Assembly: GCF_001640025.1 (NCBI RefSeq)
Contig: NC_031672.1
Span: forward strand, 620,001 to 684,000
Direction of reading: 5' to 3'
Source of the DNA: Sugiyamaella lignohabitans
Lineage: Eukaryota > Ascomycota > Dipodascomycetes > Dipodascales > Trichomonascaceae
DNA: 64,000 nt
In this document: positions 55,549 through 64,000 of the stretch, piece by piece
How positions within the stretch are numbered: position 1 is the first letter of the stretch
Layout of the letters: the number at the start of each line of letters is the position of its first letter
The notes under the pieces: generated by a model
What the model was told of the DNA's origin: nothing
Database searches by the model: none
What the model saw: the letters and a program-made list of their open reading frames with translations, nothing else
Position numbers and translations under genes: made by a program

Positions 55549-56214
55549 GTTAGAATGTCTATAGCAGTAATCTACAGCAGAAGGCAGAGAGAGGGTATCA
55601 AACAGCTCCTATATATAGTCTTATACATATGACGATACTTCATGAGACTCCTACAAACCTCCTTGTAGTGTGTATTTATATATGGGATAGTAATTACGAG
55701 GTTCGAGTGATCATCTTGGATGAACCTACCCTGGTTTTAATATATGAGGAGGTTCGGGGAGTGTCGGTGTTTACAACAGCTCGCATCACGTTGTCTGGGG
55801 TAACTTAACCGTCTGATCTTCGCTCAGTTTTTGCGGGGAAGGTCGGGGGGCGTGCCATCGGCTACGTTTTTATGCTTTACAGTTTCGTATTTGAACTGGA
55901 TTTTTTTCGTTCTGAGGTTGCCAAGAAAGACTCCGAGCCGTTTTTCTGGTTTTTTTTCGGATTGGGATTTAAATAGAACGGTTCCGAGGCTCGGCCGTAT
56001 GGTCTAAGCAAGTGAGATGTAAGTTAGCTGCATATAGGGGCCCTCATAATGCCTATCAACAGGAAATAAAAAGGTTGAACAACAAGAGCTATATTTCGGG
56101 GCTATTGGCATGGATGAGACGATAATGAACGATTTATTTACCTTGAAGAGGACCAAACGACTGTTATGACAGGTTTGGCTCGTAAGATTACTGTCAAGTA
56201 AGGAGTGCGTGAAA
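55549..56214. other. Intergenic between the MFS gene and tRNA-Trp
   Basis: No gene seen. G-rich segments and T-runs occur near 55830-55980. Confidence 0.5.
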
Positions 56215-56287
56215 GACGCGTTAGCTCAGTTGGTAGAGCGTCGGATTCCAAATCCGAAGGTCATTGGTTCGAGTCCTGTACGTGTCA
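56215..56287 (+). tRNA. tRNA-Trp (anticodon CCA), intron-less
   Basis: A full cloverleaf folds: acceptor GACGCGT/ACGTGTC (one G-U), D-arm GCTC/GAGC with loop AGTTGGTA, anticodon stem TCGGA/TCCGA with loop TTCCAAA (anticodon CCA at 56248-56250), variable loop AGGTC, T-loop TTCGAGT, discriminator A. The T-stem ATTGG/CCTGT has one T-T mismatch and one T-G pair, which is weaker than usual. The A box (TTAGCTCAGTTGG) and B box (GGTTCGAGTCC) are both good, so pol III transcription is likely. Confidence 0.92.
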
Positions 56288-56543
56288 AAATTTTTTGATA
56301 CTGATCATGATTCAATAAGTTTCAAGGTTAGTCAAAATTTTTGGATCTATTCATTGAAAAATTTACAGTTGGTACTCTAGGGCATGGTCCAAAAATGGAC
56401 TAGAATCGAACTTGTTGGTTTGATCCTTATCTTGTCGTGATGTTAGGGCGTATACTTAATCTATGCATGAAGGGTGAAAAAATTCGTGTGATCTTAAAAG
56501 ATAACGGAAGATCAATATTCTCAGCTTCATCACAACAGCAGAA

Positions 56544-57500
56544 ATGGTAGAGATGCCAGAGACACAGCCAGAAGTACCTGGTCCAGTGGATACATCGGTC
56601 AGCAGGCTAGAAAGAGGAGACACACCTTTCACATTTGGACAGAGAAATTTGGTAGACGAAGAACAAGTGTGGAATCATAATGCATGGGACAACGTAGAAT
56701 GGGGTGAAGAACAAATCACAGAAGCCGAAGAGAAGCTTGTTAAACAGAGAGAGGCACCTGTCAAGCCCTTTGACAAAAAGCTGTTCATGTCAGATCCAGC
56801 CAAATATTGGAATCAGTTTTATAGGAACAATAGAGAAAACTTCTTCAAAGATAGGAAGTGGCTAAGAGTCGAGTTTCCCTCGTTATACGAAGCCACTAGA
56901 CATGATGCTGGTAAACGGGTCATTCTCGAGGTTGGATGTGGTGCTGGAAATACTATGTTTCCTGTTTTAGAGGCAAATGAGAACCCGGATTTAATGATCA
57001 CTGGAGTTGATTTCTCCAACCAGGCAGTTAAGCTTGTCAAGGAATCTAAATCGTTTGATCCCAAGCACGCTCATGCTGCTGTCTGGGATCTTGCTGAGCC
57101 AAGTGGAGCTCTACCAGAAGGTATCGAGGAGCATTCAGTTGATATTGTTGTTATGATTTTTGTATTTAGTGCTCTGGCACCTGACCAGTGGGAGCAAGCC
57201 GTTCGCAATCTTAAAAAGCTCCTGAAACCAGATGGTGAAATTCTTTTCAGAGATTACGGTAGATACGATTTAACACAGTTGAGATTCAAAGGAGGAAGAT
57301 TGCTGGATGATAACTTCTATATTCGAGGTGATGGCACAAGAGTTTACTTCTTCACCGAAGAAGAGCTCGAGCAAATATTTGGCAAGGAGTTTGAAGTTGC
57401 CAAGATTGCTGCTGATAGAAGATTACTGGTCAACAGGTTACGAAAATTGAAAATGTATAGAATTTGGATGCAAGCAAGATTTGTTAACAGGTTAGAATAG
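56544..57500 (+). CDS. TRM140: tRNA (N3-methylcytidine-32) methyltransferase
   Basis: 318 residues from the ATG at 56544. An N-terminal segment FGQRNLVDEEQVWNHNAWDNVEWGEEQ is the hallmark of the METTL2/Trm140 group. The class I SAM-binding motif is ILEVGCGAGNTMFP (about 127-140), followed by GVDFSNQAVKLVKE, then FVFSALAPDQWEQAV, LKPDGEILFRDYGRYDL and FYIRGDGTRVYFFTEEEL. The enzyme makes m3C at position 32 of Thr and Ser tRNAs. In S. cerevisiae this domain is fused by a +1 frameshift to an actin-binding N-terminus (Abp140); here no such extension precedes the start, so the gene has the stand-alone form. It lies 257 bp after tRNA-Trp. Confidence 0.93.
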   Translation: MVEMPETQPEVPGPVDTSVSRLERGDTPFTFGQRNLVDEEQVWNHNAWDNVEWGEEQITEAEEKLVKQREAPVKPFDKKLFMSDPAKYWNQFYRNNRENFFKDRKWLRVEFPSLYEATRHDAGKRVILEVGCGAGNTMFPVLEANENPDLMITGVDFSNQAVKLVKESKSFDPKHAHAAVWDLAEPSGALPEGIEEHSVDIVVMIFVFSALAPDQWEQAVRNLKKLLKPDGEILFRDYGRYDLTQLRFKGGRLLDDNFYIRGDGTRVYFFTEEELEQIFGKEFEVAKIAADRRLLVNRLRKLKMYRIWMQARFVNRLE

Positions 57501-57530
57501 GCATTATATTTATAGAACAATCGCTAAGAT

Positions 57531-58502
57531 TTATAAAAAGTTTCGCGACTTGAGTTCGTTTGCTGTCCATTGCCAAGTCTGTCTTGCCATAGTATAACTA
57601 CAGGCTCTTCTACTTGCTACACCCTCCGCCCCATATGTCACTAGATATTTCCCACTGTCACCCTTTTGGAGACTGAATCGATCAGATATTGCCGCTTGCA
57701 GAGCCGAATAAGAGGCTTGCTCTGGAGTTACTCCAAATACCTTGTTAAATAGTGTGAACCCTTGACTAAAAGCAGCTCCAACATAGGGGAGATCTTTCCA
57801 GTAACTTAGAATTCCAGTCTGTAACGAAAATCCTGGATGAACAACCAAAGAAAGAATGTCTGGATACAGCTCGCTAAGAATGATTGTGGTATGTATATTG
57901 GCTGTCTTTGCATTGCCATAGCGGGGCCACGTCCATAGTATATTTGGCCTGTGATTATGGCTTCTTGATAAATCAACCTTTCTTGTCGCCATATAATGTC
58001 CTATAGAAGACACAAAGACGATCCGTGGCTCATACTTTGACTTACGAAGAGTAGATATTAACTTGATGGTAAACAAAAATGGTCCTATATGATCAGTTTG
58101 AGTTTGGATTTCAAAGCCGTCTTCAGTTTCAGCATAGGGTAGTCCCATTACCCCTGCATTGTTTATTAATAAATCCAAAGATGATTCCTGTTTCTTGAAA
58201 TTTTGCACAGATTGCATCACCATCTGAAGTGATGTCAAATCAAGCCGCAAGAATTTCAGCTCACCAAATTCACATCTATCAGGCAATTTAGGTTTCCTTA
58301 GTATAGCATCGATCTGAATATCTCTTATGGCCCAGTGAGCTCTATCCATACTTCTACAAGCAATGTATACAACCCAACCATGTGTGTATAGGTGGAGCGT
58401 GATATAGTATCCAAGCCCAGTGTTTCCTCCTGTGACAATTGCTACTTTGCGCGAAGTTTTAGGATCATTATATGGCAGATTATTAGGGGAGAATTTGTCC
58501 AT
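57531..58502 (-). CDS. Short-chain dehydrogenase/reductase (retinol-dehydrogenase-like)
   Basis: 323 residues, ATG at 58502. A classical SDR: cofactor loop TGGNTGLG at residues 24-31, CRSMDRA (the Arg after the second strand suggests NADP), NNAG near 115, FVSSIGH with the catalytic Ser, and YGNAKTANI with the YxxxK pair. A VVHPGF block follows. The substrate is unknown; the closest style is retinol-dehydrogenase or WWOX-like SDRs, common in yeasts as orphan reductases. The stop is only about 30 bp from the convergent TRM140 stop. Confidence 0.9.
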   Translation of the reverse strand: MDKFSPNNLPYNDPKTSRKVAIVTGGNTGLGYYITLHLYTHGWVVYIACRSMDRAHWAIRDIQIDAILRKPKLPDRCEFGELKFLRLDLTSLQMVMQSVQNFKKQESSLDLLINNAGVMGLPYAETEDGFEIQTQTDHIGPFLFTIKLISTLRKSKYEPRIVFVSSIGHYMATRKVDLSRSHNHRPNILWTWPRYGNAKTANIHTTIILSELYPDILSLVVHPGFSLQTGILSYWKDLPYVGAAFSQGFTLFNKVFGVTPEQASYSALQAAISDRFSLQKGDSGKYLVTYGAEGVASRRACSYTMARQTWQWTANELKSRNFL

Positions 58503-60340
58503 ACTGATCTAACAGAAAGCAATACCCTCTTTTTGTCGGAGGGAATCAAGAACTAGCTCTGGCGTAGTACTGTAACATATACATAGTTACATAACTCAAG
58601 ATCCAGAGCTTATGGAGAGTGAATGGGCCATTCAAAAATCATAATGAAAAGAGTTCGAAAAACCAACAAAAAAACCCACCAGGAGCCACAAGTCGGATTT
58701 GAAATTTGGAGAGAATGAAAATGGATCCTATTCTCTAGCTAACAAACCTAAGTAGTGGTCAACCGCAGTATCATGAGACACTTGAATGGCTAGTCAGGCC
58801 ATCAGTGGCTTAGTGTCCGAAACACCTCCTTGTGCTATCGGAAAAAGTGGGATGGTTCTCTACGCGTACTAGCGTTAGTCTCCTTACTAGAGATCCCTTA
58901 GTTTATCCTATTCGGTAAAATATATAAACATAGAGCTAATCAATCAGTCAGTTAACATATGCACATGTGACAATTAGGTTTCTTTGCATTGACTAGTTGA
59001 AGGAAGAGATATGCCGATCGTGTTTCTCAACCGACTAATCTGAGGGGAGAGAGATTAGCTAATTTTGATTTTTTTTATAAACAATATTGTGGGAATAATC
59101 AGTATAGTCAGCCATACCCAAAAAAAAAAGCATATTTCAAGTGATTCTTGGATTTAAAAGTCTTTATCAGATATCCAGTGCATACATGTTGTTATACCAC
59201 TTTATGCTTGCATGTCCGTTGATCGACCGTTTATCACTACAGTTCTAGCGAAGCGGGAAAGACTATTAATATTAAGTACGGTAATCGTCGTCGATCGTTG
59301 CAAGTGCGAATGGTGAAGCGCTCACATGATGTTTTTATTGGACATGCTACTGAGTATGTCTAGTATAAATCGGGTTAAGCATATGCAAAAGACGCCAACA
59401 AAAAAATAACAAAAGAAAATAAGAGTTGGTCCAATGTACATCGAAATTCTCTAAACTCGAGTCGTTGAAAAAATGACAGATTCAAGATTAACAAAATTTT
59501 GGACTTTTTTTGATGGCTAAATGTATACGATTAGATTCCCCTTACTTGGTCTTTTTGTAACTTGCGACATAAGAGATGTGGGGATAGAATCGGACTGAGT
59601 AGGTTCGCTCTCTAACTCCAAGTTGCTCCGCACTTGCATGATTGGAGCCAGTATTACCTATCTCCTCATTGTACTATTCAGGAATATGGATACAACTTTA
59701 AGGTGCACCAGCGACCCATGCCCAGTTTTCTGGCTCAGCCTGCACCGCCTGATTCGTTTTGAGCAAGTCTCAACTTGTGGTCATCACTTGGTCAGTCTGA
59801 TTAAAGACGCGTTCCAAAAAAATTGTGAAAACGTGAGAAATAATATCCAAATTTACTAAAAATATCTTCAGATAGGGGGCTGCCCACGGGAAGTGCTGCA
59901 CGACAGATATGACTGACTGCATATCAGCCACGGTTCCCCACTGAAAATCATATCCATTATCGGTGAAGCTCTAGATTAAGCTATATAGCTACTATTTAAT
60001 GGTGTAGATCAATGCGACAAAAGCTTAAGACAAGCTCTAATTTGGATCTACCTTCTCGGTTGGTAAAAGCCAAGATTGTCTGGGTATAGGACTAAAGGCC
60101 CAAACAACATGTTATCTAAGCCACAAACATAGCCCACGCTGCATGCTCAACTGACTGTCATCTGTTCTAATCAGGCTAGCCCGTTTTTTAAACCAGATAT
60201 AACTAGGTGCATGGCAGGTGTAAGTGTGGATGATGCAGCTTGACCAGACTTAGAGGGGGCATGCAATTTCGAATCTAACGGCCAATTAGCAGCGCTGCAA
60301 GGAAGGAATGAAATATACATGGGCCAATGTCCAGAATAAC
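58503..60340. other. 1.8 kb gene-free AT-rich region
   Basis: No gene supported; the plus frame 59623-59859 has no domain. The stretch contains A- and T-runs (59118-59129, 59072-59078) and serves as the flank of the SDR and wall-protein genes. Confidence 0.55.
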
Positions 60341-60348
60341 TATAAAAG
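60341..60348 (+). promoter_or_regulatory. TATA box of the wall-protein gene
   Basis: TATAAAAG lies 101 bp upstream of the ATG at 60442, at a normal yeast distance, in an otherwise mixed sequence. Confidence 0.6.
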
Positions 60349-60441
60349 GATGAGTTTGGCACTTTCACTTTCTTACTACTTCACTTGGCAGCTAAGAAAC
60401 TTTTCACTTTCTATTTATCACTGAATCAATCAACCGTACAA

Positions 60442-61452
60442 ATGTTTTTTAAATGGACTTTGTTATTGGCAGGAGTCGCTTCTGCTACCACTTATCAGAA
60501 CTATGTCCAGGTCAGACTGGAGACTAGTATTTCTGAGACTATTCCTCAATTATCAGAAGTTGATACTATTATGCCAAAGATCTTATCCAGTTGCAATCTA
60601 GGACTTATATGTGATAATAATGGTGCGGTTTCAGACACTGATGTCATTATTGGCGGAATTAATACAGACTATCAAACATTTTTCAACTGCCTTTCGCAGG
60701 GGGTCAATTCAAATGACTTGACTGCTTTGGTCGCCGTTAAGGTCCAGGAAGAATCAGATCCTAATGGTGGATGCGCCAGTCTTTCAAGTGCTGCTCCTAA
60801 ATCATTCGTGTGTGGAGATTCGAGCTATTGCGGCTCAGGAAGTAGTTCATCCTCTGGTTCAGGCTCTTCTGGATCTGGGTCTGGATCTGGGTCCACCTCC
60901 GGCTCGGGATCAACATCCGGGTCCGGTTCGGGATCAGGTTCAGATTCAGGATCTGGCTCTGGTGGTTCTTCATCCGGTTCCAATGGTGCTGGTTCAGCTG
61001 GCAGTGGCACATCCTCAGATTCTAACAGTTCCAATGGGGCTTTTGGAGCATCTGCCTCGGAGGGCGGCTCAGTAGTAAACGTTTTACCTAGCTCAGCGGT
61101 TGAGAGTTTCCATACAACTTCTTCTATTGCCTCTGTTGCTTCTTCCCCTATGACTTCTGCTGCACAGGCCTCCAGCGCTGAGGTTTCTAGCGCCGCTTCT
61201 GCCGCTGAGACATCTCCTGGTACTACATTGTCCACATCGGCAGCCGAAACCACCACAGCATCTGAGACCACTTCTGCAGAAACCACTTCAACAGAAGCTA
61301 CTTCAGCAGCAGCAGCAGCCTCTTCTGCTTCGGCTAGTTCCTCAGCAGCTGCTTCAGAATCAAAATCTGGTTCTTCTGCCGGAGTTTCTTCTTGTATGCA
61401 TGTGTCATTGCTCGTTCTATCTCTTGCTCTGGGTTCCTTTTATGTTATGTAG
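60442..61452 (+). CDS. Ser-rich GPI-type cell-wall or surface protein
   Basis: 336 residues from the ATG at 60442 (the open frame extends to an upstream TTG, but this ATG opens a signal peptide: MFFKWTLLLAGVASA). A domain of about 120 residues with Cys at C-N-L, C-D-N, F-N-C, G-G-C, V-C-G and Y-C-G positions follows. Then comes a long SGSGSGS tract (about residues 130-195) and a Ser/Ala/Thr-rich stalk (TTSAETTSTEATSAAAAA), ending in SSCMHVSLLVLSLALGSFYVM, a hydrophobic GPI-attachment tail. It is expected to be O-mannosylated and linked to the membrane or wall. I do not recognise the Cys domain; the length and layout fit yeast surface mannoproteins. Confidence 0.82.
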   Translation: MFFKWTLLLAGVASATTYQNYVQVRLETSISETIPQLSEVDTIMPKILSSCNLGLICDNNGAVSDTDVIIGGINTDYQTFFNCLSQGVNSNDLTALVAVKVQEESDPNGGCASLSSAAPKSFVCGDSSYCGSGSSSSSGSGSSGSGSGSGSTSGSGSTSGSGSGSGSDSGSGSGGSSSGSNGAGSAGSGTSSDSNSSNGAFGASASEGGSVVNVLPSSAVESFHTTSSIASVASSPMTSAAQASSAEVSSAASAAETSPGTTLSTSAAETTTASETTSAETTSTEATSAAAAASSASASSSAAASESKSGSSAGVSSCMHVSLLVLSLALGSFYVM

Positions 61453-61559
61453 TGGAACATTGGCCGGTTGATTATATATTGTAGTAGAACAATAGTTAAA
61501 TAAATAATAAATAATGTGAAACTAGTGAAACTAGTAAAACCTACTTAAAAAGATCAAGG

Positions 61560-62722
61560 TCACTTATCTTCGTCATCAGTGACGCTCTCTTCTCTGCGTT
61601 TCCGTGCACTCTCTTTAAGGTCATCCCACCTGCTCTTCATTCGTCCTATTTGAATTTTGAGCTTATCAATTTCGCTGGTAAGAGCCTCTATTTCTTCTTC
61701 ATGCTGTCTGTTACGTGCAGATTCACGGCTATTAAACTCATTTCTTAACAGCATCAAATTGTTTTTCAGTGCATCCTTCTGTTTCTTCGTTGCTGTTTCG
61801 TAAGCATGTAACTGAATGCTGGTACGATTAATCATCTGCCGTAAATTGGCATTTTCAGTGGCCAACTCTTCTATTGATGATTTATTCGTGTTTGGAACAA
61901 CATAAAAGCTCTCGTTATCAAACTTTATAGGGAGCATTAGACTGGTTATAGCCGAGTTAGCTTCGGACTCGCTTGCACCACCTGAACTGGACATTCCGTT
62001 CTTGTGTAATGCCGAACTATGGTTCTGTACCTGATGCAATCGCTCTTCCTTTGCTTTCTCAATTGAAGCATTGAACGTCTTGGTGAACACACTGTTAATA
62101 GACGAGTAAAACTTGTAAAAAGGATCTTCTTCCGACAATTTTTTCTTGGCACCAGATGCTAAATGGGCAGTACCAGTAGCTTTTGATGTATTGGATCCAG
62201 TAGTAGGAGCAATTCCTCGTGCAGAAGCGAGGGATGCCGTCAGTTCCTCATGCTGTGCGAAATGTCTTTGTGGTTGAACCTGATGCGATCTCTGTTTATG
62301 CTGTTGAAGTTGCTGCTGCTGATACTGCTGCTGTTGGAGTTGTTGTTGTAATTGCTGTTGTTGCTGTATGGCTTTCTCGTTGGCTTTAACATCTCGGAGA
62401 AATTTGGATCTCGATGCCTGTTGCTTGGCCATTGCATGTATCATCCACTGAGCCTATAGCAGAGTTAGACACTACTTTGCAAGATTCGGTTCTTTAAACT
62501 TACTTCTGGACTATTTGTCAGTAGTTGTGCTTCTGAGAAAGATTTCGCAGCCTCCAGATGAAGAGCAGAAGCTTTGACATAGTCGCCATTCTGGGTGGCC
62601 TGGTCAGCCTTTTTCAAAAGAGAGTATGCCTATTGCAATGTTAGCAAGAAACTTCTATTAAATGATCTCAGATCAGATTGCAGTTTACTAATACATACAG
62701 TATCCAAAGGCGACCCATCCAT
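61560..62722 (-). CDS. Atg38/NRBF2-like MIT-domain and coiled-coil protein, 3 exons
   Basis: Exons 62699-62722, 62504-62629 and 61560-62453 give 347 residues. The introns are 69 nt (GTATGT...TGCTAAC...ATAG) and 50 nt (GTAAGT...TATAG). The assembled N-terminus, MDGSPLDTAYSLLKKADQAT followed by GDYVKASALHLEAAKSFSEA and AQWMIHAMAKQQASRSKFL, looks like the MIT three-helix fold of NRBF2/Atg38, the subunit that dimerises PI3-kinase complex I in autophagy. A polyQ stretch follows (about 73-110). A C-terminal coiled coil (about 235-335) has ELATENANLRQMINRT and EEEIEALTSEIDKLKIQIG. Family assignment rests on pattern recognition; other MIT proteins (Vps4-type partners) are possible. Without exons 1 and 2 the MIT domain is lost. 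Confidence 0.72.
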
Positions 62723-63096
62723 TTTAACTGGCAATTCCACTATGGTTACTGAGAACTCCTGTAATCTTGAGTATTAATAAATGGTCGAAAGCTGTGATGA
62801 CATGTGATGCATTGGTGATCCTTATCTTTGGTAAAACATGCACGTGATACTTATCTTTTCCAGGGGTGTGTTATCATTAGCCCTTAGTACCTTTCGACAT
62901 TCAAGTAAATTTTCTAAGAAGTTCATTAAAACGTGGAATTAAATCTATAGCCCAAAAATCTATACAAAACACGAAAAGCTATGCCTCTCAGAAGAGTCGG
63001 CCGACTCCCGCCCTTACACGAAAATTAAAGAGTCCAGCACTGGAATCGCTGTAAGGTCAGGAATAAGCCTAATCTAATAGAAACAACTCATGACTA
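62723..63096. other. Intergenic between the Atg38-like gene and the dehydrogenase
   Basis: 374 bp without a gene: promoter of the Atg38-like gene and 3' flank of the dehydrogenase. GCACGTGATAC at 62840-62850 is a CACGTG E-box. Confidence 0.5.
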
Positions 63097-64000
63097 TTAA
63101 TTAACACTGTTTCGTGCCTTCCCAGAGCCGAGAACGACATCCTTGATGTTCACAAAACAGTTCTCAAGAGCAGCCTGTGCAGACTCATCGGTGCACGATC
63201 CAATATGAGGTAGCAACGTCACATCGTGTCTTTCAGCTAGAGCAGGCTCGATAAGTGGTTCTTGCTCATATACATCAAGACCTGCTGAGGAGAGCTTTCC
63301 AGACTCCAGTGCCTTGATAAGGGCCTTTTGATCAATAAGGGGTCCACGTCCTACATTTACAACTCTGGCAGCATCAGGAAGTAGTGCAATTGTCCTCTCA
63401 TTCAAGATGTGTCGGGTGTCTGAAGTCAAGGGAACCACAAGTACCAGAAGATTCGACACCTTGGCAAGAGAATCAAAAGTTTCATGACGTGTGATTTCAA
63501 ACGGAGGAGTTGAGCCTGTACCACCTAACTCTTCGATTTCACTCTCAGTCAAAGGACTTCTCTTGAGATAATGGATCTTCATACCTAGAACAGCGAGTCT
63601 TTTGGCAATGGCACGTCCAATAGAGCCGAAACCAACAATACCAGCGACCTGTCCTTTTGGACTATCGACTTTATAATTGCCAACTAAATGTCCATACACC
63701 ATCTTTCTTTTGGCCGAAACATCTTCGGAGCTGGCCCGTCCAGCTGCCTTATCAAACTGGTCTTCCACAACATACCTGGCAGATAAAGTATTTCTATGAG
63801 TTCTTAGCGAGTTTTCGAAAAGTGAAGTAAATCTATACGCAGATAAAGATAGGTGCAACGCAATATCAGCTACATCATCGGATGTAATACCAGCTGAGTT
63901 GGCAAGAACAATGCCTCTTTTAGTAAGAGCGTCGAGATTGTACAGATCCACACCCACGGTGGGGGTAGCGATAACTTTAAGTGTCTTCGGCAGGGCATTC
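63097..64000 (-). CDS. D-2-hydroxyacid dehydrogenase (glyoxylate/hydroxypyruvate reductase type), 5' end cut by window edge
   Basis: The frame is open from the right edge (base 64000, first codons reading NALPKTLKVIATPTVGVDLYN) to the stop at 63097. About 300 residues are visible, with the N-terminal ~40 or so outside. Motifs: TVGVDLYNLDAL, SAGITSDDVADIALHL, the NAD(P) loop GIVGFGSIGRAIAKRL, an R in YLKRSPL after the second strand (suggesting NADPH), the substrate Arg in VNVGRGPLID, the Glu in GLDVYEQEP, and the catalytic His in LLPHIGSCT. It reduces glyoxylate, hydroxypyruvate or a similar 2-oxoacid. No intron is visible in this part. Confidence 0.92.
   Translation of the reverse strand, partial: NALPKTLKVIATPTVGVDLYNLDALTKRGIVLANSAGITSDDVADIALHLSLSAYRFTSLFENSLRTHRNTLSARYVVEDQFDKAAGRASSEDVSAKRKMVYGHLVGNYKVDSPKGQVAGIVGFGSIGRAIAKRLAVLGMKIHYLKRSPLTESEIEELGGTGSTPPFEITRHETFDSLAKVSNLLVLVVPLTSDTRHILNERTIALLPDAARVVNVGRGPLIDQKALIKALESGKLSSAGLDVYEQEPLIEPALAERHDVTLLPHIGSCTDESAQAALENCFVNIKDVVLGSGKARNSVN

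Overview
This window is nuclear DNA of an ascomycete yeast. The genes are fungal, introns use GTAAGT or GTATGT donors and TACTAAC-type branch points, and most genes are short and intron-poor. CTG is read as leucine at conserved positions (for example in the GFA1 glutaminase motif), which argues against a CTG-Ser yeast. The mix of Saccharomycotina genes (LTE1, SFH1, EPL1, YTM1) with intron placement nearer to filamentous fungi suggests an early-branching lineage, of Trichomonascaceae/Dipodascaceae type. That placement is inference.

Layout, left to right. A partial Dal5-like permease runs off the left edge. A 4.6 kb GC- and G-rich stretch without a recognisable gene follows. Next come EPL1, the elongation factor 1B-gamma gene (three exons), a CCCH zinc-finger gene (two exons) and LTE1. 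A gene-poor, AT-rich stretch (about 20.8-25.9 kb) holds a single NtaA/DszA-type flavin monooxygenase gene. BUD6 converges on a telomerase reverse transcriptase gene (EST2), which is divergent from SFH1. A WD40 gene and EAF3 follow; EAF3 carries degenerate tandem copies of its own 3' end. Then come BNA4, a small membrane-protein gene, SWC4 (three exons), YTM1 and GFA1 (whose first coding exon is 5 nt), an unrecognised Ser-rich protein, a BSC6-like MFS transporter, tRNA-Trp(CCA), TRM140, an SDR, a GPI-type wall protein, an Atg38/NRBF2-like gene (three exons) and a partial 2-hydroxyacid dehydrogenase at the right edge.

The most striking content is a family of GC-rich, hairpin-built inverted repeats of about 133-184 bp, present as whole elements, single arms and remnants. 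Their outer ends always read GCCTCCGGCGG inward. They occur at 2-17 kb and 39-51 kb and are almost absent elsewhere. They sit in two preferred places: 48-121 bp past stop codons (nine cases), and inside introns 15-30 nt before the branch point (four introns plus a probable remnant in a fifth). None is seen inside an exon. I read them as a non-autonomous mobile or structural element, possibly tied to transcript 3' ends.

Functionally, three NuA4 acetyltransferase subunits (EPL1, EAF3, SWC4) and an RSC subunit (SFH1) lie in this one window. Other genes serve translation and ribosome assembly (EF1B-gamma, YTM1, TRM140, tRNA-Trp), cell polarity and mitotic exit (BUD6, LTE1), wall and chitin precursor synthesis (GFA1, GPI protein), NAD synthesis (BNA4) and telomere upkeep (EST2).
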